Below are positions 9,169 through 18,037 of a stretch of 64,000 bases of DNA, piece after piece. Under the pieces are notes generated by a model. It had not been told where the DNA came from. It saw only the letters and a list, made by a program, of their open reading frames with translations, and made no database searches. A program made the position numbers and the translations under genes. Source of the stretch: Chryseobacterium sp. W4I1 (GTDB lineage Bacteria > Bacteroidota > Bacteroidia > Flavobacteriales > Weeksellaceae); the NCBI RefSeq assembly GCF_030816115.1, contig NZ_JAUSXQ010000001.1, forward strand, positions 2,108,001 through 2,172,000, written 5' to 3'. Every line of letters begins with the position of its first letter. The first letter of the stretch is position 1.

Positions 9169-11085
9169 TTAATAGATTTCAGGCTCAGGAATTTTATCCA
9201 GAATTTCAAATTCCGAATTGTTACTGATAAACTCCGGCACTATGGCTTTCAATATCTTAACAACCTGTAAGCCGTCTTTTTTAATAGCTGAGCGCATAAT
9301 TTGCCTGCATAAAATTTCTATATCTTCAAACTCCATCAACGGATCCCGGGATATCATAATTTTTTCATGATGCGTAGGAATTGTAGTAGAATTATCTGTT
9401 AATAACTCTTCATATAGTTTTTCGCCTGGTCTTAAACCAATAAAATCAATTTTAATATCAACATCAGGTGTATAGCCTGATAATTTTATCATTCTTTTGG
9501 CCAGATCTAAAATTTTAATAGGTTTACCCATATCAAAAACATAAATCTCACCTCCTTTCCCCATTGTTCCTGCCTGAAGTACCAATTCACACGCTTCAGG
9601 AATCGTCATAAAGTAACGGATGATATCGGGGTGAGTAATTGTGACCGGACCACCCTTTTCAATCTGCTTTTTGAAATGTGGTATCACCGAACCATTAGAT
9701 CCCAATACATTTCCAAAACGGGTTGTAATGAATCTCGTCGTATTATCTGGAGAATTCTGTAAAGACTGTACAAATAGTTCGGCTGCTCTTTTAGAAGCCC
9801 CCATTACATTGGTAGGATTCACAGCCTTATCAGTAGATACCATCACAAAACGGTTAACATTATATTTTTTGGAAAGCAGAGCTAAATTTCTGGTTCCCCC
9901 AATATTAACAAAAATAGCTTCATGCGGATTATCTTCTATTAAAGGGACATGCTTATAGGCTGCTGCATGATATACTATTGAAAACCGATACTCTTCAAAT
10001 AATTTTTCAAGGCGATGGCTGTTTGAAATATCTGCCAATATAAACTTGAAATTTTGATTGGGAAATCTTTCCATCAGCTCAAGTTTCAGTTCATACAACG
10101 GAGATTCAGCCTGATCTACGACTACAATTAGTTCCGGATGCAATTGAGCAACCTGTCTTACAATTTCACTACCTATGGATCCTGCTCCTCCGGTTATTAA
10201 AATGCAATTATTAAAATGACGGCTTTTTAGCTCCTCACTTTCAATTTTAATTGGTGTGCGGTTGAGTAAATCTTCAATCTGAAGCGGGCGGACAGCTCCT
10301 ATAATACCATTATCCTGCATTTTATTTGTGGCAGGTGCCTTTAATACCTTCAATCCTTTATCTAATGCCATAGCCGTCCATTCTTCCATTTCCGGTTTAG
10401 GCATCATTTCTGTCATTAAAACGGCATCAAATTGCTTCAACCATTGATCCCTTTTAAGAAATTCTTTTTTATTATAAATTTTACGGCCCAGCAACATGGC
10501 TTTTTTGGAATCTGATCTTGAACTAAGAAATCCTTCCAAACGATAAGGATGTCCGGGATTATGAATAATAGCATTCGCTAACGATACAGATTCGCCTTCT
10601 ATTCCTACAACAGCGATTCTTACTTTGGATGCAGTGCCCTTATATTTAGGATCCATCATCATGCTGAAAAAATGCTTAATAAGCATTCTGAAAAAGAACA
10701 TGGTAAAAGTTGAAATGAAAAAAAACAAGAAAAGAACAGGATATAAATAAACAGGCATACCCAAAACCCAATCTGATATAAAATTGATTACCAGTAATAC
10801 TACAAGAGCACTAATCGAGGACTTAACAATTTTAAAAAAATCAAGAAAAGTAGAGTATCTTATAATTCCTGCATACGTTTTGAAGAAAAACATGCATGCC
10901 ATATGAACGGCAAGAATTGTTAATATTTTCGCAGTCTGATATTCAGTAAAATTAATTTTTACCTTCAGGCTTTTTAAGAACAGATATGAAATTAAGATAG
11001 AAAAGCAGATAATTGAAATATCAATAAAAAAAACTAACCACCTCGGTACATACCTTAACTCTTTGATTTTATAAACATTCCCCAT
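9169..11085 (-). CDS. wbpM: UDP-N-acetylglucosamine 4,6-dehydratase, membrane form (WbpM/CapD/PglF type)
   Basis: 638 aa. About five hydrophobic segments in the first 150 residues are followed by a CoA-binding-like linker domain and a C-terminal SDR dehydratase domain. NAD motif GGAGSIGSEIVR is at about residue 298. The catalytic region VSTDKAVNPTNVMGASKR (about 415-432) has Met where most SDRs have Tyr (SMK triad), a hallmark of large UDP-GlcNAc 4,6-dehydratases. The product is a UDP-4-keto-6-deoxy sugar used for QuiNAc, FucNAc or bacillosamine. It lies upstream of wza on the same strand, so it is probably the first gene of the capsule locus. Confidence 0.9.
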   Translation of the reverse strand: MGNVYKIKELRYVPRWLVFFIDISIICFSILISYLFLKSLKVKINFTEYQTAKILTILAVHMACMFFFKTYAGIIRYSTFLDFFKIVKSSISALVVLLVINFISDWVLGMPVYLYPVLFLFFFISTFTMFFFRMLIKHFFSMMMDPKYKGTASKVRIAVVGIEGESVSLANAIIHNPGHPYRLEGFLSSRSDSKKAMLLGRKIYNKKEFLKRDQWLKQFDAVLMTEMMPKPEMEEWTAMALDKGLKVLKAPATNKMQDNGIIGAVRPLQIEDLLNRTPIKIESEELKSRHFNNCILITGGAGSIGSEIVRQVAQLHPELIVVVDQAESPLYELKLELMERFPNQNFKFILADISNSHRLEKLFEEYRFSIVYHAAAYKHVPLIEDNPHEAIFVNIGGTRNLALLSKKYNVNRFVMVSTDKAVNPTNVMGASKRAAELFVQSLQNSPDNTTRFITTRFGNVLGSNGSVIPHFKKQIEKGGPVTITHPDIIRYFMTIPEACELVLQAGTMGKGGEIYVFDMGKPIKILDLAKRMIKLSGYTPDVDIKIDFIGLRPGEKLYEELLTDNSTTIPTHHEKIMISRDPLMEFEDIEILCRQIMRSAIKKDGLQVVKILKAIVPEFISNNSEFEILDKIPEPEIY

Positions 11086-11660
11086 ACTAAAAAATAGACC
11101 TAAAATATTATATTTTTGATTAATTCAACATTTAGTGGTTTTTAGTTTGATACAAATATAATACATTATTACTAATGTTTTTTCATCTTATTTATTAATT
11201 ATGATTTATTATGATGTAAAAAATCACTATTATATTAATAGTTTCATACCTTCATTTTTCAGAATATTTATGTAACTTTTTGCAAAACAATATTTTGCAA
11301 GGAATTGAAATTTATACATCTAAGAGTACCACATTTGAAAGTGACAAACAGAAAGTATAATTTTAAAATAAAATTTAATCAAATAGTTAAAACAAATTTG
11401 TTTTAATCAAAAAGTTTTTATGAAAGTGCTTTGAAATTGGAGAAGAGGAAAATAGAAAAAGGGTAAAGACATCCATTCACAGAAGAAAAATAAAAGACAA
11501 TATCCTTTACATTTTTTTAATAAGTGCTTTGGCCAATGGTATCGGATGACACTCATACGGCAGATTCATTTAAACAAAGCAAAAAAAACATTATTCCTTT
11601 CTGAAAATAGTGAAGACTAAATTAGTTTTATTTCAAGAGTTTTAAAAAAATATTTTATTA
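11086..11660. other. Non-coding AT-rich gap between capsule locus and T6SS island
   Basis: 575 bp with no ORF that looks coding, no tRNA and no strong hairpin. Apart from the candidate -7 box near its left end I see nothing. It separates two minus-strand transcription units, so the effector operon should end here, but no clear intrinsic terminator is visible. Confidence 0.6.
11153..11160 (-). promoter_or_regulatory. Candidate Bacteroidetes -7 box for the wbpM-like gene
   Basis: The minus strand reads TATATTTG, an exact match to TAnnTTTG, ending 67 bases before the ATG at 11085. No TTG lies at the usual -33 distance, so this is a -7-only match in AT-rich DNA. Confidence 0.4.
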
Positions 11661-12644
11661 TCAATAAAATTCCCGCTTTTCTAATACCCCTTGTCTATAC
11701 ATTTCAGTATATATTAATTGTCCTTTTTTTCTTGTATTTAAGATGGCTTCTCCGGTTTCTTCATTATATTTTTGGAATAATTTGTAAAACTTCCATGTTC
11801 CGGTGGATAAACCATCTTTATACTCTGCTTCCAGATAAGTATAGGGATCTGTAAATTCCAGATATTTTTGTAGATCTAAAGATCCATTTGATTTGGTTTC
11901 TATCCATTTTCCTTCTTTATGATGGTTCTTCACTATGCCCTGTTCATCATCATCTTGATAAGGACCATCTTGATCATAATATCTTGTAAATTTTCCGGAG
12001 GTCAGAATCTGGTATTTCTGTAAAGATTTCAATTGAAAAGGACTTTCAGTCAACTCATAATCCTGTAGAGAAATGATATAATTTTCATCGATATTAAACA
12101 GGGTATAGTTGGCAAATCCCATTTCTCTCTGATGATTAAGATAGATTCTTTTCATATCGATCAGCTTGCCGTCCTTCGTTGAAACTAAATACATTTTTTC
12201 AATAAACGGTTCGGCATAACGAACGGTATTATAGACCGCCATAAAGTACAGTGAATAATCTCCATAACACAGAAAATGAGAAGCTATTTTAATCTGGTCA
12301 TATTTTTCATTGACATTATTGCTGAATGGCAGAAAAACATGGTATTCTTCAGGAAGCAATACAAGATCTTTTTTGATTGGTTTTTCAAATTGTAATGCAT
12401 TGATTTCTTTCAATTTATTTTCGTCCTGTATGGCAGGCAGAATAGAATCTACGGTTATCCGTTTTGAAATATCTGAATATCCAAATGGCAGACTGATACA
12501 ATCAGCTTTATTGGTGTTAAAAACTGATCCTTTATCTGGTGAATGTGCTTCTGTGCTTGTTGCTTTATTTTCTGTCTGAGCCTTACTGTAGCAGGAAAAA
12601 AGGAAAAACAGAAGGCTAAAGCAAGCAATATTAATTTTAGGCAT
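11661..12644 (-). CDS. Lipoprotein with YwqK/MORN-like repeats; candidate immunity protein for the M15-like effector
   Basis: About 327 aa from the ATG at 12644 (MPKINIACFSLLFFLFSC, a lipoprotein signal peptide with lipobox LFSC). Longer starts would add a non-signal extension lying inside the upstream gene. The C-terminal third carries repeats like those of YwqK-type proteins: GKWIETKSNGSLDLQKY, YKDGLSTGTWKFYKL and GQLIYTEMYRQGVLEKREF. The gene overlaps the stop of the M15-like effector gene by 8 bp, the same coupling seen for the other two effector-lipoprotein pairs of the island. A lipid-anchored periplasmic protein is where an inhibitor of a peptidoglycan peptidase should act. The immunity role is inference; the lipoprotein and repeats are seen. 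Confidence 0.7.
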   Translation of the reverse strand: MPKINIACFSLLFFLFSCYSKAQTENKATSTEAHSPDKGSVFNTNKADCISLPFGYSDISKRITVDSILPAIQDENKLKEINALQFEKPIKKDLVLLPEEYHVFLPFSNNVNEKYDQIKIASHFLCYGDYSLYFMAVYNTVRYAEPFIEKMYLVSTKDGKLIDMKRIYLNHQREMGFANYTLFNIDENYIISLQDYELTESPFQLKSLQKYQILTSGKFTRYYDQDGPYQDDDEQGIVKNHHKEGKWIETKSNGSLDLQKYLEFTDPYTYLEAEYKDGLSTGTWKFYKLFQKYNEETGEAILNTRKKGQLIYTEMYRQGVLEKREFY

Positions 12645-14229
12645 AGATATCTGATATTGGGGTGAAACCGTGAATATGCAAGTGGTTATTATGTCTTGGG
12701 GTAGCGGTATGGGTGGTATGAGGTAACCGTGTACTGGCATTGTCCGCAGTACTGGTATTGGAGGCGTTGGAAAAATTTTCTGACCGTCCTAATATAAATC
12801 CAAAATCAAAAAGAATATTCCGAAGGATGACCTCATTGTCAAAATCAAAATTCGCTGCGCTAAGGATCGTATTAACTCCATTTTGCTGAGTGGTTAATAA
12901 ATTCAGATCTCCCGCTTCTCCGTTCACATGCTCCGCACTGGGATAGCACGATGCATCAGAATAAGAAAAACCCTGAGATACGATATAATGATTGTGACCT
13001 TCCTGCCTGAATTGTGCCAATGACCCTAAGAAGCCGGCAAATAAATCCGGCTGGATGCTTCTTCTCCTGGTATGCTGAAAACCATACCGGATGATGACTC
13101 CATTTTGATTATAATTGAAAGCTTCAAATATTTGTGGTCCCACACCGGCATTCTCTAAAATATCCATATTGACCAAATCCACACTTTCTGCCTGATTGGC
13201 GTACCATTTGTCGGTGGCTCCATCACCGAGGGTTCCGTTAGAATACACCAGTAACTGATGGGCATCTATCTGTTCTCCGGCAGCCCTGTTCGCTGTGAAA
13301 TCTATTGTATCCAAAAGAGTCCCTCTCTGGGCCAGCGGTGGAATGGTATTGACTCTTCTTTTTCGGGTTACACTTTCTTTGGTTCTGGCGCAGATCCTGT
13401 GTTCATTATCGTTTTGGTCATAATAAAAAAAGATCACTTCAGTAGAATGGGCATTCCTGACTTTCTGAATCCTTCTTCTTTTTTCCGGATTTGTACTGAT
13501 CACCTGTAAAGTATTGTAGGTATTACTGCCATGATGGATGGTATAGATGTTTTTATTGACCACTCTGAATCTTCCTCTGTCATCATTCAGGAAAATGCCG
13601 GCTCCGTTTACTTCTTCCTGCCCATCTCCGTAGGCACAGGGATTATTGTCTGTTCTTTCTACCACTACTTCCAGATTAATGCTGTTATCCGCCAGTCTTC
13701 TGGTCCAGTCATCAAAAACAGCTCTTCCATCAGGTCTTAGTTGCAGCTTAATAATGGCTTTATTGCTATGGTCAGCTCGTAAATTAGTGTAATGATCATG
13801 TGTACCTCCGTTATTGTTAAGGGCATCAAAATTTCCTACCTGTACTGTAAACAGCCTCTGTGCTTCATATCGGTCAGGAGACACAAAACGCATTAACTGT
13901 AATGGATCTGTATTTTCTGTCATGGTACTTGCTGAAGGTCTTATCACCGCATCTATGCTTAAATCTGTCATATTGCTGGTCTCTATGATCAGATAAACCG
14001 TCTTGCCTAATATGGAATCGTATGGAATATTTTGATTCTGATGATCTTGCTGTACATGAGCAGAATCAATTTTTGTGAAATTGACTCTTGTTCCGTTATC
14101 TGTTGTCGTTTTCTTGGCAAAATAAACTTCAGTAACGCGCTGCAATGAGTTATCGGGAGTATCCGGAGCCAATGGGCCATTTAAAGTTTGAGTTTGCCCG
14201 GAATCTGTTATTGTAATACGTGTTGCCAT
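12637..14229 (-). CDS. Putative T6SS effector with C-terminal M15-like peptidoglycan peptidase domain
   Basis: 530 aa from the ATG at 14229 (MATRITITDSG); the longer frame to 14295 adds an unlikely basic leader. The N-terminal 100 residues resemble the start of the GH19-like protein of this island (TEVYFAKK at 33-40; GKTVYLIIETSNMTDLSID at 75-93). The C-terminal part has the zinc-peptidase signature HVNGEAGD (about 434-441), spaced like the HxxGxAxD of M15A D-Ala-D-Ala peptidases, and a terminal HLHIHG (about 516-521) supplying the second His group. There is no Sec signal, as expected for a T6SS cargo. It is downstream of vgrG and coupled to a lipoprotein gene. Peptidase fold is inferred from these motifs only. 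Confidence 0.68.
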   Translation of the reverse strand: MATRITITDSGQTQTLNGPLAPDTPDNSLQRVTEVYFAKKTTTDNGTRVNFTKIDSAHVQQDHQNQNIPYDSILGKTVYLIIETSNMTDLSIDAVIRPSASTMTENTDPLQLMRFVSPDRYEAQRLFTVQVGNFDALNNNGGTHDHYTNLRADHSNKAIIKLQLRPDGRAVFDDWTRRLADNSINLEVVVERTDNNPCAYGDGQEEVNGAGIFLNDDRGRFRVVNKNIYTIHHGSNTYNTLQVISTNPEKRRRIQKVRNAHSTEVIFFYYDQNDNEHRICARTKESVTRKRRVNTIPPLAQRGTLLDTIDFTANRAAGEQIDAHQLLVYSNGTLGDGATDKWYANQAESVDLVNMDILENAGVGPQIFEAFNYNQNGVIIRYGFQHTRRRSIQPDLFAGFLGSLAQFRQEGHNHYIVSQGFSYSDASCYPSAEHVNGEAGDLNLLTTQQNGVNTILSAANFDFDNEVILRNILFDFGFILGRSENFSNASNTSTADNASTRLPHTTHTATPRHNNHLHIHGFTPISDIYA

Positions 14230-14369
14230 TTTAAGATTTTCTTTTTTTAATACGGGAGTTTTTATATTCCTGATGGGGATTATCCTGAATTTCATTTTCC
14301 TAAATAAGGTAAGGTTCAGATTCCTAATTTTTCATTCCACTGATCTTCACCCTTCATCCATCTTATCTT

Positions 14370-15239
14370 TTATAGTTCTTCATGGCTTATTTCTTTTATA
14401 TGATAGATAATTTTCTTTTGGTAGTTTTCTCCCAGGGAAAATTCTGTGGTAAGTTTATGCTCCAAAACTTCTTTGGTTTTAAAATCCAATAAAATCTGCC
14501 CTTTATATTTGTCCAGTTTTGGAACATCTGTTTCCTTGTTGAAAGCTATTTCCTTTCTTTCCATTTCCCCATAAAACATTTGCCAATTTTTATCTGAAGG
14601 AATATTTCCAATATACTGTATCAGTAATAATTCATCATCACAACGCATGGCCTCCGGTTGTACATACTCTTCTATATCTATTATGGTATTGGCCATAAAA
14701 TTACGGTAGCGTACGGTATACTTTATCTGATCTTCCTTTTCATACCTTCCATAAAATTTATGAAGGACCATTCCAAAATGATTATTTTTTAAAAAGTCTT
14801 TACTGACTAAATTTTCATTCTGGTAAAATTCTTTTAAAAACGTATAAAAATCTTCAGTCTTTTTGCCTACATAGGATCGGGAGAGCTTTTCTACCGTTTT
14901 TTCCACTTTATCCTGAAGAACTGACAATTCCTCTACGTTTTTTAAACGGACATATGGGTCCGTTATAAGCACTACATCATCATTGATCTCTGCAATCCTT
15001 GCTAAAAAATCTTTTTCGGACAGTGACAGTTCTTTATCGCGATGAATTCTGTCAAAAATTTCGATATGATATTCAAATTTTTCTTTTTCTAAACACCTCA
15101 GCGTGACATGAAAATTTTTGTTGAGCTCGCTTCTATGCGTTTTTCCGTTGATGGTGGTATATTCATTGTAGGAAAAGCGATAAAACTTCTTTCCCTCTAA
15201 AAGGTTTAATTTAACATCTATAGGAAATACTGGCTCCAT
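14370..15239 (-). CDS. Hypothetical cytosolic protein in T6SS effector island
   Basis: 289 aa, no signal peptide, no lipobox and no transmembrane segment; rich in Lys, Glu and Tyr. I do not recognise the family. It starts 25 bp after the GH19-associated lipoprotein gene and ends 140 bp before the M15-like effector gene, on the same strand. Its cytosolic nature sets it apart from the lipoproteins beside it. An effector chaperone or adaptor that loads the next effector on VgrG would fit the position, but no motif supports this. It could also be a second component of the GH19 module. Confidence 0.6.
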   Translation of the reverse strand: MEPVFPIDVKLNLLEGKKFYRFSYNEYTTINGKTHRSELNKNFHVTLRCLEKEKFEYHIEIFDRIHRDKELSLSEKDFLARIAEINDDVVLITDPYVRLKNVEELSVLQDKVEKTVEKLSRSYVGKKTEDFYTFLKEFYQNENLVSKDFLKNNHFGMVLHKFYGRYEKEDQIKYTVRYRNFMANTIIDIEEYVQPEAMRCDDELLLIQYIGNIPSDKNWQMFYGEMERKEIAFNKETDVPKLDKYKGQILLDFKTKEVLEHKLTTEFSLGENYQKKIIYHIKEISHEEL

Positions 15240-15263
15240 AATTTTTCACTCATTTATAACTTG

Positions 15264-15875
15264 TTACTTCCAGTTAAACTTAGTATTCGTTTTTTTCTTT
15301 TCTAAACATTCCTGTACACTATATTTTGAGGGGCAGAGAAAACAATTTGTATCAGAATTTATAAAATAGTTATTCAGATTAATTTCCCGGTTATATGACA
15401 ATACATGATTGGTTTCTTTTTCACATATTGAAGTTGCCGGATAATCAACATAGTCGTCTTTGGCAATTTTATGATGATTAACCGAGGAACTCCCCTTGTT
15501 TATCCGAGTAATGGCAATATTGTTTTTATTTTTTTTAATCTTAAAAATGTATGAATCAGAATTATTAAGACTATTATATTTGATCGATAGTCCGTTTACC
15601 GACTGATCTAATAAAAGTTCATAATCTTCCTGAAAAATGTTCTTATTATTAATATTATTCAAAGAGACAGGTATTTTAAATATAAGATTTTTGTTATGAA
15701 TTTTTACCGTTCTTAAAGCATAGCAACTATCGCATTTGACATCGGTTACTTGGTTGATAAATCCTATTTTTTTCTTATTCTGTAAAACCGGAATATCGTT
15801 ACTCACTGAAATGCTCTGGCAACTTTGCAAAGAATAAAAAAGGATGAAAAACAGGTATATTATTTGTTTACGCAT
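15264..15875 (-). CDS. Lipoprotein; candidate immunity protein for the GH19-like effector
   Basis: 203 aa with a lipoprotein signal peptide (MRKQIIYLFFILFYSLQSC, lipobox LQSC). The mature part carries several cysteines (CDSC, SIC, CFLC, ECLE) that could form disulfides in the periplasm. I do not recognise a domain. The start codon at 15875 lies inside the end of the GH19-like gene (16-bp overlap), so the two are made together. Lipid anchoring on the periplasmic side, no enzymatic motif, and coupling to a wall-degrading effector all suggest an immunity protein; no homologue is known to me. Confidence 0.68.
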   Translation of the reverse strand: MRKQIIYLFFILFYSLQSCQSISVSNDIPVLQNKKKIGFINQVTDVKCDSCYALRTVKIHNKNLIFKIPVSLNNINNKNIFQEDYELLLDQSVNGLSIKYNSLNNSDSYIFKIKKNKNNIAITRINKGSSSVNHHKIAKDDYVDYPATSICEKETNHVLSYNREINLNNYFINSDTNCFLCPSKYSVQECLEKKKTNTKFNWK

Positions 15876-17362
15876 TCTGTATCGTATTTAAAAAATTCTT
15901 TAGTCCATTTGGTATAATTCTTTCTTTCGGCTATATTAGTTTGACCTCCATTAATAGCCGTTGTTACTTTTTCAACATCAGAGTCCTCTAATCCATTATC
16001 CATCGCCTTAATAGTAGCGGTTTTATAAATGGTAGAATACCAGCCGGCAGAATTAAAAGCATGAAATAAATTTTCAGAAATGTTTTTAGCATATGTTTTT
16101 AATCCTTCATAAAAGGCTTCATCCAGCCCTTTTTCACGAGCTTTGGGTCTGTTTTTCACACACTCACCAACACTTTCGTAGCCTGATCTGAAATCTATAT
16201 AAGTGTCATAATGGGTAGTGCTATTAACATAGTCATAATAGGCAAGATAATTATAATCATGAGTTATCTGTTTCATTCCCCTTCCCTGGAAAGCGACACC
16301 CCCTTTATAATTATCCGGTACAGAGTCCCTGCTTTCATAGGTATAGGTGAAACTTATGGTTTCCAGATACATTTGACCTAGAAAATGAATTTTTCTTTTG
16401 CATGTTTTAATTTCGAATTTCTTAAACATCGCATTCATTTCATCTGTAAATAATTTTATTTTATCTCTGTTTTCAGAGATCTTTCCGCTGGTAATACCAA
16501 TAGCAATTATTTTTTCTTTGCCACTAGTGAAAAATGAATCTCTTTTTGATTTATAATTTTGCTTGTCCCTTAAGTGATAAATTAAATCTATCATCTCATC
16601 CACTGTGACATCTCTTTTACAGTAGCAAGGAGTTCCTATAATCTCAAACCTTTCGCTTTCTTTATTTAAAAACTCATGTGTATCATCTGGAAATTTGATT
16701 TCATCTTCTGTCCCTGTTACTTCAGCTTTGAAATATAAAAAGGCGTTTACATCTGCTCTTTTACTAAATTTCTCTATCAATTTCTTTAGATCCGGATCAC
16801 TTTTGGGACGCAGTGTTATTTCTTTAGCATACACCAGTGTTCCGTTGATCGTGAATTCAACAGTACTTTTCTCCGTCTCACCATCTAAAAACTTTACAGA
16901 ATTTTCATAGACGTTTTCTGCGTTTTGCAATTTATTTTCATGAATCTCCACAGAGAGCTTTCCGGTAGTTCCCTGGCATTCTGCTACGACCCATACTTTC
17001 TTTTTAACGATAGTTTTATCTATTTCTTCATATTCAACGACAGGCTTACCGTCTTTCATTTCCTGTACTTCCTCTTCCCAGGTAATCTTTACTTCTTCTT
17101 TGGCTTTTAATTTTACAGAATCTTCCTTATCGGCCTGAATGTTTCTTCTTTCTTTTTTTTCATACTTCTTTTTCACATCAGATACCAGCCCACCGCTTTT
17201 AATAGCATAGGTTTCTTCTTTCTTTTCCCAGGTCATTTTAGGAACTTGTTTCGCAAAATATATTTTCACAACATTCACTTCATGATCTACCTGGTGGGGT
17301 ATATCATAAACCTTTTGATTGGGATTTGCTGAATAGTCGTCTTTTTGCTGTTCTTCACTCAT
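15860..17362 (-). CDS. Putative T6SS effector with C-terminal GH19-like (chitinase/lysozyme) domain
   Basis: 500 aa from the ATG at 17362 (MSEEQQKDDYS); the frame extends to an ATG at 17395 but that overlaps the upstream reading frame. N-terminal marker-like region: VVKIYFAKQ at about 31-39 and KKKVWVVAECQGTTGKLSVEI at about 120-140, similar to the M15-like protein. The last 180 residues follow the GH19 pattern: FLGQMYLET (catalytic Glu about 334), YESRD, YKGGVAFQGRGMKQITHDYNY, HAFNSAGWYS and TTAINGGQTNIAERKNY. GH19 domains in secreted bacterial effectors usually cut the peptidoglycan glycan strand. No Sec signal. Coupled to a lipoprotein gene by a 16-bp overlap. Confidence 0.78.
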   Translation of the reverse strand: MSEEQQKDDYSANPNQKVYDIPHQVDHEVNVVKIYFAKQVPKMTWEKKEETYAIKSGGLVSDVKKKYEKKERRNIQADKEDSVKLKAKEEVKITWEEEVQEMKDGKPVVEYEEIDKTIVKKKVWVVAECQGTTGKLSVEIHENKLQNAENVYENSVKFLDGETEKSTVEFTINGTLVYAKEITLRPKSDPDLKKLIEKFSKRADVNAFLYFKAEVTGTEDEIKFPDDTHEFLNKESERFEIIGTPCYCKRDVTVDEMIDLIYHLRDKQNYKSKRDSFFTSGKEKIIAIGITSGKISENRDKIKLFTDEMNAMFKKFEIKTCKRKIHFLGQMYLETISFTYTYESRDSVPDNYKGGVAFQGRGMKQITHDYNYLAYYDYVNSTTHYDTYIDFRSGYESVGECVKNRPKAREKGLDEAFYEGLKTYAKNISENLFHAFNSAGWYSTIYKTATIKAMDNGLEDSDVEKVTTAINGGQTNIAERKNYTKWTKEFFKYDTECVNK

Positions 17363-17378
17363 GCCATTTAATTTTGAG

Positions 17379-17561
17379 CTAATTATTGAAATCATCTGAT
17401 TGGATATACTTTGTTTTCAAGTCTTTAAGTACTTGTGCCTTTAACTTTGTGAGCAGGTCTTTTAATGTAATGTTCAGATTACCATTGATCTTACATGTAT
17501 TGTCTTCTCCGCAATAGTATTTGATGTCATACAGATATTTTTTATGGTTATACAATATAAT
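17379..17561 (-). pseudogene. In-frame continuation of the 17562-17957 gene beyond a TAA stop
   Basis: Directly after the TAA at 17562-17564 the same reading frame stays open for 60 more codons to a TAG at 17379-17381. It reads as a protein-like sequence (including KKYLYDIKYYCGEDNTCK and LTKLKAQVLKDLKTKY) and ends 16 bp before the GH19-like start at 17362. No frame change is needed. This looks like the original C-terminus of the upstream secreted protein, lost through a nonsense change, or a sequence error. Confidence 0.55.
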
Positions 17562-17957
17562 TTAGGAGACCTTTGTATCATTATCCCAGTTCCCACAATA
17601 CGTAAAAGGTATGAAGACTGCCTGACGTTTATTGATGTTATAATAAGATATATTATTGGTTTTTAAATTGATGAGACCGGATTGTGCATAGGGGTAATGA
17701 TAAACGATACTGTCGCTGTAGTTTTTGTTTTTAACAGCGGCACTGATGATTGTTACAGCTCCGTCAAACCTTTCTTTTTCAGAGTTGCAGGGATTAATCA
17801 CTTGTATGGTAAGTTTAGTTGACATTGTTCCGTCTTTAAAATTCTTATTGACAATCAATGAATCCTGATAATAGATTTTCAAACTGTCAGGAACAGTTTT
17901 TTGCCCGCAAACAGGAATGAAAAATGATACTATAAAACTGGTTGCTAAGCTTTTCAT
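17562..17957 (-). CDS. Small secreted protein in T6SS island, probably truncated by in-frame stop
   Basis: 131 aa with an N-terminal signal peptide (MKSLATSFIVSFFIPVCGQ); cleavage is likely after CGQ or, if a lipoprotein, at the Cys. I do not recognise the family. Two further Cys (NPC and TYC) are in the mature part. The stop at 17562-17564 is followed in the same frame by 60 open codons containing two more Cys, so a full-length form would be about 191 aa. It lies between two effector-immunity modules, 80 bp downstream of the 18038-18841 lipoprotein gene. It may be an extra immunity gene in decay. Confidence 0.55.
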   Translation of the reverse strand: MKSLATSFIVSFFIPVCGQKTVPDSLKIYYQDSLIVNKNFKDGTMSTKLTIQVINPCNSEKERFDGAVTIISAAVKNKNYSDSIVYHYPYAQSGLINLKTNNISYYNINKRQAVFIPFTYCGNWDNDTKVS

Positions 17958-18037
17958 TTTTTATATGATATATTGCTAATTCATCTTCTGTATAATTACT
18001 GTTTTATGCTTTTTTCTAAATGTTTGAAAATATTGAT

